From Endomychus coccineus (lineage: Eukaryota; Arthropoda; Insecta; Coleoptera; Endomychidae), in assembly GCA_958510875.1 (NCBI GenBank), contig OY294070.1:118648703-118712702 (forward strand): a stretch of 64,000 bases of DNA, written 5' to 3'. A program made the position numbers and the translations under genes. The notes beneath the pieces were generated by a model. That model did not search any database. It saw only the letters and a program-made list of their open reading frames with translations, and was not told where the DNA came from. Below are positions 25,511 through 39,700 of this stretch, piece by piece. Numbering within the stretch: position 1 is the stretch's first letter; every line of letters begins with the position of its first letter.

Positions 25511-27773
25511 GAGTACTATATTTTAACTAACTGACTTGATACCGCACCATTTAGATTTCAATATTCTAGTGAAAGTTTGGGAAATTGAAATACCGCTAAA
25601 AATATTTACGCCATAAGGTTGTAGGTCAAGATTTTGTGTCAAACAAAGTGTTTTACCATTACTATTTAATAACATTTACACGTAATATATTCTCGTCAAT
25701 AAAACATTCCATGTATTTGGTTCCTATTCGTGAATTTATAATGTTCTAAAGAATTAGGAAGTTAGGAACCGTATCTTACGGCGTACAGTCAGTGTCAAAA
25801 ACATGTGATTATTAGTTGATGGAAATAACTATTTTGAAGATTTTTGTGGATGAATCTTACTCTTATAAAAGGTATACTTAGCAAGGGCAGACATTTTTTC
25901 ATATGATGTGCGGGTCAACATTTTTTATAGTTTCTAATCGTTAAAATGTTGTTTTTTCTTTTTAACCTAAAAATCTCGTGTATGTATTTAGAATATTGAT
26001 TAAATTGTGTAATTAAACGTATTTTGTTTTTAAAGTACATTTAGTGTTGATCAAAGATCTTCACACATATTGTTGAAAATCTAATTATAAATCATTTATG
26101 TTCAAAAACTGGCAAGCTCATCCAGCATTATACACATTCACCTTCACAAATAATTCATTCTAATTTTAGAAACTTTTAGCATAGATAATTCTGTTTTAAT
26201 ATAAATTTGTTTACTAAACTGCAAGAGGTATATTGAACTGAAAATGACATTCTTGGTATTTCTGATAAAAAAAATGAGTGTTTGCACCTGCATGATTTTC
26301 ATTTGTATTGACTTTTTCTCTACCAAGTAGAACATATTTGGTTTTGAGTTTGGACTATGTACAAAAAGACTAACAATTGTTATCCAAACACATTTTGTAT
26401 TTTCACCTTTGCTGTATTAATACTTTGACTTGCTTACTATTTTGTATAATATCTATATCACTTCTTTATAGCAATGAAACCGTGCATAATAAATAATACT
26501 TGTACTAACATATTGTTAATTTTAAGCCATTTATACCTAAATGAAACATTTTTCTTACATAATATTGTAGATGTGAGGTATATATGCCTTATGAGGTAAA
26601 ACCATGTATCTGATGATTTATTAAGAGTTTCTCATAAATTAAGTAGTCAGTTCTCTCTTCGGAATTAGTTCACTCCTAGGTTATCAGGTGTGTTATCTGC
26701 TAATATTCAATTATAATATTCGTATCCTAAAATTAAACACTGCTATGTTGATATCACTTTTATTTGTAAGTTCCATTACTCACGTTTCATATTCCATAGT
26801 AAAGGATGAAACTTCTGAATTTTTTACAATATTCTTATTGATTCAACTACTTTCTGAAATACTTTTGTGGTACATTTAAAGTAATATCTACTTTATCCTT
26901 CATTGAATTAAAAATAATGTAATTATGAAAATCTTCTCATTAGTCAGTGAATATATCTTGACTAATCAGTATAAAATTGTAGATTCATAGGTTTGTAATA
27001 TCAGTTTAATTGTTCACAATACATACATAACACTCTTTGAAATCCAAATATTATTTAACAATTTATCTACGTTCATAGTTGTGGGAATGCTCAATAATAA
27101 AAACATTCGTTAAAGCTTTGACAGCTTAGATATTGTATGCAATACTGGAATCAATGTTATGAAATCAATAATTCGCTATTAACTTAATTAATCAATATTA
27201 TTTGTAGATAACAATTTGAAATCGGTATTATTCTAATCTGAAACATTTTCAACACTATTGCATAATGTTCTCTTAGAAGTAGAGTTCATCATAAACAGGT
27301 TATTGTGTAATCATTTAATGAGAAACTATAACTTTGAAAGATAATCGTTACTTAAAAGATAAAGTATATTTACTTGGAATATTTCTTGTAGTTGAAGAAT
27401 ACAATAATTCTGCTCAGGAAAAATATTGTTGAATAGCATATAGATATCCAATTGGTAAGTTCCATATTCCCATTATATAAGTCAAACATAGTGAGTTTAA
27501 AATATGGACAAATTCAGCTAAAAACAAGCAAGAACATTTGAAATCAACATTGCAATTGAAAAAACTTTGATTCAACAATTCAACTTGAATTGTTTTGAAT
27601 TCCTTCTTTAACTACTCCAAAAAATAATTACTGATAATAATAATTGTCACTTACAGAAACTTGACTCATTTTATTGTGAGAGATTCATTAAAATTATCGG
27701 TTTTTCATTTATATTCAAACTAACTATTTAATTATATAGTACAGATAACTTACAGCCCTACTTCTTTTACAGT
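25511..27773. other. Probable 5' UTR intron of GMP synthase, nothing recognised
   Basis: Very AT-rich sequence without repeats or frames that I can name. Short ORFs are random in composition. Confidence 0.45.
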
Positions 27774-27787
27774 GTTGTTGGAGAGCT

Positions 27788-30700
27788 ATGCACAATTTAA
27801 GCCCTGAAGGCCAATATATGTCTACTAATGGGGCTACGAATCCAGAAAAAGTTTGCATTTTGGATGCTGGTGCTCAATATGGCAAAGTCATTGATAGGAA
27901 AATAAGAGAACTGTGCATTGAATCTCATATATTACCATTAGATACGCCTGCTTTCAATATTCAAGAAGCTGGATATAGAGCGATTATTATATCTGGGGGG
28001 CCCAATTCTGTTTTTGCAGAAGATGCTCCTAGATATGATGCTGACATCTTTAGGATAGGTTTGCCTGTCTTAGGTAAGTACAATTTCATTCTTTCTAATT
28101 GTAATCTAATTTGGCACTTCCTTACTTTTGAAAAATTCATATAAATAAATTGCTTATGAAAACATGCTTTATTAGTGCAAATGCAATATATAAAACATAT
28201 ATCATAACCTAATTGAGATTAAATAAATTATTTAATTTTTTTTTTCATATATATGGTAGTTTGATTAAATATTTACTGTGGAATTTTATTGCTATTAGGA
28301 GGCTATGTTTTGTTCAGTTCTACATAACTGGAGGGTTGGTCTAGTATGTTGAAAAGTAGAATTAAATTCATGAACCTCTGGGAACCAGTTAAAGCCATAA
28401 AAAAGATCTATCAATTTTAGGTATTACCATATAAAAAATTAAGAAAAATAACCAACTGAAAAGCATGATATATGTAGTTGTGAATGTACAGGCCTATTAA
28501 ATTTATTAACTTGATATTTATCATTTACTCTAAATAAGGATAATTGGTACCATTTCATTTTGTTAAATGAAAAAATATAGAAAAGAAATTAGATAGGTTC
28601 AGAAGGTATTTTAAATAAATAATTGAATATAAATATTTCCAACACTTTCCATGAATCTTATTACTGCTAGTTTAATTGTACGTTTAATTTTCACGATTTT
28701 GTTTCCAAATTTTTATTTTTTTCAAAGTGAAACCGCCATTGTTTGTTTGGGCGTGGCGTCACCATTACGGTAAACAAACCCGAATAGACATAATGGTTTT
28801 ATGATTTTTTTGTTTAAATTGCCTAATAATGAGTTACAATTATCATTCGTGTGTACCAAATTATATTAAAATGGGAAAAATTTGGTAACTTGCTACAAGA
28901 GATACAAGAGATCCAAAATTAATTTCTTAAAAAAGTAAGTTCGAAATTATCGAATATAAAATGATGGGTTCAGTCGAAAGAATCCTAATGAAACCAAATT
29001 GCAAACCATCAAGATTCGATTGTCAACAATTGTCTACAAACACACAAATACAATAACGTGCTTAGTTAGGTTTTATATTATAATTTAGCAAATACTTCCG
29101 CAGATCTTTATACAGTCCCTGGCCAAATTATTAGACTCACTTCCGAAATCTAAGTTTTTTGTTGATTTTAATATTATTATTCATATATACATATTTATTA
29201 AAGAAAATGTGAACAAATATTAATTAGAAAAGAAATAAATTGATATTTTGCTAAGCCACCCTTTGCAGCAATTAGAGCAGAAACTCTCAACACAGTTTGA
29301 AGCAATCTCTTTCAACTTTTCGTTATGGTTCCAATGATGGATAATTATTTCTATTAGTTGAACCTTTGTAGTTATGTTTTCTTTTGCCAGTTCCCTTTTC
29401 AAACACTCCCAAAGGTTCTCTATTGGATTCATGTCTGGGGAATTGCCCGGCCAAGGCAAAAGTGGTATAGACATCTCTTCTAAGAATTTTTTGATTGATT
29501 TTTCACTATGGCAAGGTGCTCCATCCTGCATGAACACTTTTCTACCATTCCCGAACCATTCTTCCATCTGTGGAAGCAATCTTGTTTCCATATTTACTTT
29601 CTTATATTGGTCTTGCCGCATGGTTCCCTCGACCACAAAACAACGTCCTAGGCCCTTTCCACTTATTACCGACCATATCATGACAGACACAGAATGTTTA
29701 ACATTTTTTATGACATAGTCATGACGAAATTTTTCGTTTTTGCGACGCCTAAAATTGATTTATCGCTGAAGCAAGTCTGTAGAAGAGCAAAAACAGTAAA
29801 AAAACCTGGAAGATTTCAAGCAACTTACTATTCTCCAGTCAACAGTTCAATCTTTATGAGCATTATCCCAATTCAGCCTCTTCTATACCATTGTTGGTGT
29901 TAATCTTGGCTTTCTCACGGATCTACGGTATTTGAAACAAAGATCATACAGATTTCGCCTTACGGTACGAGCAGACACATTGTACCCTGCTTCTACAAAT
30001 TTGTTTTTAATGTCGGCATCACTAGCCCTTCGAATTTTCTCAGTAATGTTTCGAAGTAGTCTTTGTCCCCTGGGAGTGATAACACGTTTTCTACCACACC
30101 GACTTTTCCGAGCAGCGTCTAAAGACTTTTTGGAGTTAATTTTTTTGTTTATTCGTCGTACTGAAGCTTGCTTGCTGCAATCTGTCGTTGGCTAAACTCT
30201 GTATTCTTCAATAGAGCTATTACAGAGGATTTTTGTTCTTGACCAAGGTCTTTCTGCTTCCCCGTCTAAAAAAATTGCACCCAAATATGAATTGCCAAGT
30301 TTTCAATTTGTATCGCTTTAAAAATGTTTAACAATATCAATAAATATGAAATAAATATATACTTCAAGCCATTAATTACTTACTTTGACAAAATTGTTGC
30401 TAAAATTGGATAAGTCGTACCTTTCACTCAACGTCATCGTGCACTTGAAGAATCCTAACCCAACTAATATTTGATAATTTATAAAATATCAGCATTACCG
30501 ACTGAGTACAGCCATAAAAAAATTTATTATGCTATTACACAATCCTTACTCTACAAAAGTGTTAAAGTTTGCATAAAATAACACGTGATATTTCAATGCA
30601 AAACCAAAAGAACTCAAATTTTATAAGTGAGTCTAATAATCTGGCCAGGGACTGTATATTCCAAAACTCAGCACCACAGAAATCGGGATTAAATGCAAAG

Positions 30701-33700
30701 AATTTTTCCACCATTAAAGCCTCTATTCACAGCAAATTATTGTACTTTCCGCTTTCACAAAACTGTTTAATTCAACATAAATCACTAGAGAAAAATGTTT
30801 GAAAACACGAGAACCGTCCCGAAATATGCGAATGTTCTAAGGTTCGTTTACTATAATAGGAATGTGACACGAAAACATCATGGCGGCTAGCGTTTGTTTT
30901 CAGACTAAAAATCTTCACTTTGTTAAACTCGATTATAAATTAATCTTGTATTTTTATGAATGAATAAAAACTAATACATTTGAGTTTCACAATAAACATA
31001 CCATCGTATTTACCTTAATAGCAATTAATTTCTCAGTGTAAAATTCTACATTGAGCAAAACATTACAAGTGCAATCTTCCAAATTTGTTAATATGCAATT
31101 ATAATTCTTCATTTGAGACCAGAAAATGAAAGATTTTCATTGACAGGACCAAATTTGTAGACACGACCGTAATTTTAACCCTGAAAAATGTTTACTGTCT
31201 AAAAGTCAGAAAGAATATTGAAATTTTATGACTTCAAATTAACTGTGTCTGTGCAATTATTCCCTTCTTTTTGAATTTACTGCAATTTTGACTTCAGGTA
31301 TTTGTTATGGCATGCAAATGATGAACAAAGAGTTTGGTGGTACGGTTATTCAAAATGATAGCAGAGAAGATGGCCAATATTTTATAGAAGTGAATACGAA
31401 ATGTCTATTATTTAAGTAAGTTACATAGTTACATTTTTACTAGATAGATAAAAATCGGCTCTCAATAAAGAAATAATAACTAACGAATGAAATTTTGCAC
31501 GCGTGTTCTCAAATATTGTTATATGGAAACGGATTACCATTCTCCAGGGAATGGCAGCAGGTGAAGTGACTAAAATGATTAAATTTACTATAAAATTTTA
31601 CATGCTTTTGGTATGTGCGCTTTTTCCTTTATTTTTCACTAAACAACTATTACAATACTCGTAGAATCGCCAGATAATGAATAATAAACCTTGTATCTCA
31701 TATCTTTATACCTGGTGTCCCACCAGCCGACCAGGCTGTATCTAAGAAACTATTAGTCCTACATATTTCATAAAAAAGAATTTGACATAAGTGACCCTGA
31801 GAAATCCATGGAATATTTTCTATAAAGAATTTTTGTTCATAACTAAAGTTTAAAAAGGACTTCTGGTTTGTTCCATTTTTTAAATAATTTTACAAGTATT
31901 AAGTTGAGTAAACTCCTAAAGCGATCAAAAACGCAATCTGGCGGTTCGGGCTTGACGAAAATCAGTATTATCACAGCGTATGATTAGGCTATCAAAAAGC
32001 TCTAACAGGAGGTTAAGGTAGTCGGGAGCTATTAAAGTTTTTCTGCAATAGAGTTCCACCTTCCCCGTTCTCTTATTTTAAGAGCCAAAATGTCATATAA
32101 ATAATTTTTAGAGTGTTGTTAGAACCATTCAAAACCCCTCCACATAACTTCACCAACGATGTTCTAGACTAATTTCTATTTTTCGATTTTAATCTAAAAA
32201 TACTCCATCATATAGCAGTGAAATTTGAAAGGGGAAAGTAGTTTCCGCGAACTTCGCTCACTTTTGTCTTTTTTCTGGATGTTTCTGGTTGTTGGAACAA
32301 AAATTTTCTGGGTAGTGGGGCACCCGGTATATATTTTTTTTTCTTCTGATAAAACCAAAAACTGTTGCTGTTACATTCAATTATTATCAATTTTGGTTTG
32401 AAAATAGGTTATTTAATTTATTCGTAAATTAAAGTAGAAACCAATTACAACAATTGCGATAAAGAAAAACCGCTTTCATATTGCAAAAACCAAACATCAA
32501 TAATGTATGAGTAGGGTTTGTTATGAAAGTAGCCAAAAAGTCTGGAGACAGGAGACCAAATAGCGCAATGTATAGGTTATCTATAAGTAGCGACACTATT
32601 TCGTTCATAATCAATTAAATCAGCGGACAGTTCTCGCCCAATTTTGAGATTATAGCCAACCATAAATAATCGAATATCTACGATGGGTCTAAACTGGATA
32701 TGATTCGTTATCTCTCTTGAAAATTGGTTTCTTTTTCCAAGTTTTGCTTTTTATATATAGTCGCAATTAATGGAGATTGGCAAAGATTTTGAAATGGGGA
32801 ACTGATAATCTAGTAGAGTTTAATGCAACCAAAACTCAAGCTTGCATCTTCTCCATGAAGGCGAATCCCACAATCCCTAATATGATGATGTCAGGTACAA
32901 CTATTCCTATGAAGTCTTCCATATCCATGCTGGGGATCACCATCAACAGCACCGTCTCATGGGACGATCATGTGAAGAGCTACTTAACATCTCAGTAGCT
33001 CCTCATAATCTACAAAGCACAGATTCGACCCGTCCTGAAGTACTATTCACATGTTTGGTTGGCTCCCAAACATACGCTGAAGCTCCAGAAGATAGCTATT
33101 CGTCTGATTGATGATATCACACTTACGAGTTCATTGACCTCTAGAACATCGTAGACAGGTGGAAGATCTCTCCCTCTTTTCTATAGATATTTCCATGGTC
33201 GGTGTTCAACAGAAATCTCGTCTGTTGTTCTACCACGATTGATTCCAGATAAGCGGACTAGAAGAGTTCAAAATAGTCACCTCTTCATTGTCAAGCTCGA
33301 GACCTGCCGAACTTCTTACTAACATACTTATTTTTTTCTATCGAATAGCGAAGTTTTGGAACTCTTTACCTAGTGAGGTCTTTTCCTATGCCTATAACCT
33401 CCAAACCTTGAAGAAAAAAGTCTCTCAACATTCCACCGCTGATTCACACGATGTTCTTTGAACATTATAGGTTACCATCTCGTGTAGTCAAAGTATTAAA
33501 AAACAAACTATTTTGGCTGTGTGCGAGATGAGTCAGAATATGGACGAAAACAGGGCGTGCGCACAGCAACGAGGTCTATACATAGAGTAGACAACTAAGC
33601 CTTTCGCGGGTAATTTGTCGGACATTCTGTCCTTCTCGCACACATGTACTGCGCTCTCACTCGCACGATTTCCCCTTAATTCTCCTCAACTATGACGGTA

Positions 33701-36700
33701 TGCGCGCGCGCGTTATATTATATTTCAAAGTTCTGTTATATTCTTATACTCTTTGTGATACTAATAAAAATGGTTGGCATTTGCAAATCTTGTAAGTAAA
33801 ATAAAAACCCGCTAAGTCCATATAGGAGTTTTTTTATAACAAAATACGTATAATATAATAGAATCTATACATAACCTACGTGTTTGTTTATTTTTTTTTT
33901 GTAGATTTAAAAAAGAGTGGTGTGAATTTTTTGATTTGCAAGAAAGTCAAATATCGAAGTCTTCTACAGTTTGTAGTGATCATTTTGAAGATAAATATAT
34001 AACCAATACTGGTAATAGATATGTATTATCGTCAGATGCTAAGCCCACTATTAATAAAGCTGTAAAGAGGTACTGATATACATATATACACAATCAATTT
34101 GCAAGCAATGTTACTATTATTTATTATTATATTTTTCGTTTTAGACTTAATTTTAATACAAATAAGACTTTGCCCGATACTTCAATTGATAATATGACTG
34201 ATGTTGTTACGACAACCTGACAACTTTTTTATTGTGTTACACACTTATACACATTTCCAATATATTTATTTAACATAATAAAATTATATTATGTTTTATA
34301 ACTTAACATAATTATCACTCTTGGGGATTGAAGTACCTATTACTTTTTCGATTCCACTTGGCATTTTTATTAGAGGCATAAGTTTATATTTCATAAACTC
34401 TAAAACTTGTTATACGATATTTCCTATGACTTTTCCAGAAATCAAAATTAAATCTTTTCTCCTCACAGATCACCACTTAAATTAGAAACAAAATCAAGAT
34501 ATACCCATTCCGCATTGCTTTATATGTACGTAAACAAATAATTTGACAACTCGTCCGCCATACTGGAATGGTAAAGCAGATACCTAATTATCATTTCGGA
34601 TCCCTATATTACTTCTTCTGCTCCACAACTTTAAAAAGCGCGCCTATTTGATTTTAACAACTTCCTGAAAGTTAAAAATTCGGTGTAGAAGGGGAGACCG
34701 TGCGAGTGAGAGCGCACTACGAGCGTACTACATGTGCGAGAAGGACAGAATGTCCGACAGGTTACCAGCGGCTCCCTATGCTTAACACACTACTTGTCTA
34801 CTCTATACTAGATCTCGTTGGCGCACAGTTACATCATACTCGGTATATCGCCACTCAGAGATCCCGCCTATCCTGCGTCCATTATTTGATTTATCCCTTT
34901 CACGAGAATTCGGTGTCCTGTCTCTAGTCCTCTCGGTCGTATCATAAATGTTCAAACAAATTATAGATATTCGATAGCGAAAAGGGAACTGTAGTAAATT
35001 TGTATAAATTACAAAGAAAAAACCGAAAATTCCATATACTTTAACTTCTGTTGAAACTATAATAATTATTGAGAATTCATTCAACACGTAGTGAAGTTTC
35101 GATCTTTTGAACTATTTTTATTGGGCTGAAGATGATTGAACAGAAAATGAACAAAATGTATATTTTTCAGGGGATTGGATAAACTACAAACCGTTTTATT
35201 AACTCACGGCGATTCTGTGGACAAAATAGCCGATAATTTTAGGCCAATAGCGCAAAGTAGTTCGTTTTGTGCGGGTATTTACAATGAAAAATTACATCTC
35301 TACGGCGTCCAGTTTCATCCCGAAGTGGACCTAACACCGAACGGTAGAACGATCTTAAAAAATTTCTTGTTCGACGTAGCGAGCCTCACCGGTAATTACA
35401 CCATTCAGGGCCGAGAGGCCGAGTGTTTAAAATACATCAAAGACACCGTTGGCAATAACAAAGTTATCTTATTGGTAAGTGGAGGTGTAGATAGTACGGT
35501 ATGTGCCACCTTGCTTCACAAGGCGCTAAGGCACGATCAAATCATAGCCATTCATATCGACAACGGATTCATGCGGAAGAACGAGAGCGAAAAAGTACAA
35601 CACTCGTTAGAAAAAATTGGACTTAACCTTCGCGTCATCAAAGCCGCTTCGACGTTCGCCGAAGGTACGACCATCGTTCCGATAGATAAAAGGGAAATAA
35701 ACTCGAGAACGAACATTACGAAGATGTTGTGTTTGGCGACGGATCCTGAGGAAAAACGCAAAATCATAGGTGACGTGTTTGTCAGAATCTCGGACGAAAT
35801 AATAAGTGATCTCAATTTGAAGGCCGAAGAAGTGTTCCTTGGTCAAGGTACTTTGCGACCCGATCTGATCGAGTCAGCGTCGCGTTTGGTTTCGCATAAG
35901 GCCGAAAAGATCAAAACCCATCATAACGATTCCGAATTAATTAGAAATTTGAGGGCGAAAGGTCGCGTCGTTGAGCCTCTACGCGATTTCCACAAGGACG
36001 AGGTCAGATCAATAGGAAAGGATCTTGGATTACCGACTGAATTGGTAATGCGACATCCATTCCCCGGTCCTGGTTTAGCGATTAGGGTGCTGTGTGCCGA
36101 AGAGGCTTATATGGAAAGGAACTTTTCGGAAACCCAAGTTTTAGTTAAAATTATCGTTGAATTCGACCAGATGTTGCAGAAGAAACATGCCTTGCTGAAT
36201 AGAGTTGAAGGAGTAACCAATGATGATGAAAGGTGAGTTTTCTTTTCTTATGGAAACTAATTACATGTCGTCCGGGAATCAGTTTAGGCCAATTCATTTC
36301 GGTAATGTTTCAATCGTGGCTTCTCATAATAGAGCCTGCATGTCTAGGTTGTAGAATAGCAATAAGAATGAATTTTGTTGCCAAAGTGCGAAAGAAGAAA
36401 TTTATCCAAAAAAAATTCCATTTACATTAGTCAGAATTACTTATGTATAACTTTATATTAATCAGAACTCAATCATTGTACATTACACATAATAATAGTG
36501 ATAATATCTTCATTCGTACTTGAATTGTCCGAATTGGACACTTTTAATAAGAAGCACCAATTTCCAGAGGAGTTAGAAAAAAACTAACCTACATGTTCGA
36601 GCTCGATTTTTGTAAGAATTCACTTTCTCACAAAAATCGAGCTCGTAACATGTAGGCATATCGATATCTTGAAGTGTTTAAAAGATACAGGTTGGTTTTC

Positions 36701-39700
36701 TATTTTGTGCAATTTTGGCTAATCTCCTTAACTTATCCATTTATGAATATTTTTTGTTTCTGTAAAAACATTTTTTGAGGGAATCCAGTAGTGTTCATTG
36801 TTTTTTTTTTGTGGAGAAATGGGTTTGAAGCTATGACAAACTTTAATTTTTTCTAGTGTTCATTGTTTTTTTTTTGTGGAGAAATGGGTTTGAAGCTATG
36901 ACAAACTTTAATTTTTTCTTATGGACCTGTATATTTTTACATATCCGTTTTTTAAATAAATTTCTCTGTCCAACTATGTATAGGTATACTAGCTACTATT
37001 CTCTTTAAACTTTATTTTAAATACATCCGTGAATCCCACTTGTTCAGAAATAGATATAGGAATACCACGGGGCACAATTATGGGACCTAAACTATTCTTA
37101 CTCTACATAAACGATCTAGAAAAACCATTACCACCTACAGCATCTCCATCTATATATGCTGATGACACATCAGTGATAATCACGGGTGAGAAATCAGAAA
37201 TACAAAATAATTGTAAGGAAGCTATTCTGGCGCTTTCAAACTGATTTACCCAAAATTTATTGCACCTAAACGTATCTAAGGCACACTACATTCAATTTCA
37301 TTCTTACCAGAATAAAAATGACTTGAGGATAAACTTAAGCATTGATAATATCTTACACTGCGCGGATAATATAAAATTTCTAGGGCGAACCATAGATACG
37401 AATTTAAACTGGAAATTGCACTGCCAGAACCTGTTTGGAAATATTAAACATGTTTTAAATTTAAATCATCTTCTAGTTATATATTTTGGACAAGTTTCGT
37501 CCCCAGAGTAGCATATCGAATTTGCCTCTAGGGAATGTCTGCTCTAGCCTCAGATTTATTCGTTCATCAGAAGAAAATAATCAGGTGCGTTGTAGGCGTA
37601 CCAGAAATGATTCATGTAGACCATTATTCAAAACATCAAATTTTAACCCTTACTTCTAATTTCGGAAATGTGTTTATACGAATTTTTAAATAAAGAAAAC
37701 TTGACTACAAACAGAGAAATACAGAACTATGACACAAGACAAAATAATCAAATTCGGGCCACAGATATAGTTTTTAAAATACCATAGATTAATATTGTAA
37801 ATCTGGGGTGCCATGCTTGAAAAATAAAACAAAATTACCTTACAGCGGCTATAAAATAATTATTTCTTATTTTCATCGTGCGGAACTATATGAACAAAAC
37901 ATATCCTGGCAACTAGATATGCAGGGGGACGCATTAGAAGGCCAACCAGGTCACGAGATCTGGTTCTCGATTTCTACTTGTGGGGAGTTTATCGAGAAAG
38001 ACCAACCACCAGAGCCAACATGATTCAAATGAGCCAAAAAGCGTGCGATAATAATCCGCGCGGCACTCTTTTGCGTGTACTGTTAGGGCAGTTTCAGCCA
38101 GGAGACAATGGTGCGACATTTGAGTTCCTCATTGCTCTTTTCAGGGCTACTCCTCTTGGTGTACATCTGGTGACGTTAATGTAGACGGTAAGAACATTTT
38201 CCTCATTTCAATGCTGGACAAATTATCAATAGTTTCTTGAACTGTATCTTCTCCCTTTAACACAAGGACGAAATTTCTTCACCCGGATCAGCAAAGAATG
38301 TGAATTATCACAAATAATTTTCCAAATTTGAGTTGAAAAAAGGACTTCAGGGGTTCTATTTGAGATTTAAGACTCAACTCCCCTGCGGGTGCCAAGGTGG
38401 TACAACAGATGAATGTCCCCTCCAAATTATTCCCAGATTCCAGCGCCATCTTTCAGGAATAAAAAATCTTCTATCTTGAATAGTAGACTTCCGCGGACAT
38501 CTAATCTCGAAAAATCTTGGCTTCCGGATGGATTCCGCGTCACAATAGCACGATTTGATGCCTACGTTTCGCCAACAATTTCAGGTGGAATCTTCAGGGC
38601 AGGCTTGAGGCTTGAACTTATCTATCCGGAAGCCAATATTTTTCAAATAATGTTCTGGCAAACCATAGTATCAGAAAAGCCACGGAGGAGGGGTTTCTAT
38701 TTAAAATCTCGAAGTTGAAGTTGTGGAGAGGGGGGGAGGTGATCAACCTTAAATGTTGCATATTGATCGAAGATAATCCACAAACGATTTTCTAAAAGCC
38801 ATAACAACCATAAGTACTGTTTGATGTGCCTTTGGGTTGGAGAGGTTATCATACAGTAATTCAAAAATGATGCCACCCAGCGTGTTCCCGTCAATGGGGA
38901 ACGCTATAGAGCCTCAATTGGGTGGCATGAATGTGAAGGAGATGTGGGTCCCACAGGGCGCCATAAAAGCGTGAAAAAATGGTTTTATTGAGGGAAGCTT
39001 TGGGCGATCAAGTTATTTCGCGAAATCGACTTCTCCATTGACCACCCCGATCTAGATTATTTTCTGTAGAGTACATAAGGTTTTTGGTGTATGCAGATAC
39101 ACCATCGACGTTGAACCATTTGGAGGGTAGCATTGTGCGTGTTATTGGCGAAAGCAGGTGACCAATGCTTGAAAAAGTGACGCCGGATGTCCGAAAGAAT
39201 ATCCAAACAAGAAATGGCATATAATTTTCTATCAACTAAAGCCAAAATTCCGTTCATTTGATGAAATTGTATGTGTTATACAAATTTAACGTTCTATTAC
39301 GTTAGTTGCCTTCTGCAATCGGTACATAATTGTTCAGATAGTTAAAACTTGTATTAACACGTTTGATTCGTTTACAGAAACGTTCTGCGAAGAATATCGA
39401 GCAAGCAAAAATTGGCAGCTACGTTATTACCGATTCGGAGTGTAGGTGTACAGGGCGATTGTCGTACATACAGTTATGTGGTGGGGATATCCAGTGAGAG
39501 GCAACCAGATTGGGAAGACATGTCCTTTTTAGCCTGCCTTATACCTAGAATTTGCCGTAATGTAAATAGGGTCTGTTATATTTTTGGAGGACTTGTTAAA
39601 GAACCTATACTGGATATAACTCCAACTTATTTAACCACGACCGTTCTCAGCACCCTTAGACAATGTGACGATATTGCAACGGGGGTAAGTAACGTTTTAT

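Noticed and set aside
34700..34927. ORF of 75 codons at the right end of the THAP element
   Set aside because: It overlaps the inverted repeat arm, crosses the target duplication and reads into the flank; it is an accident of the CG-rich arm.
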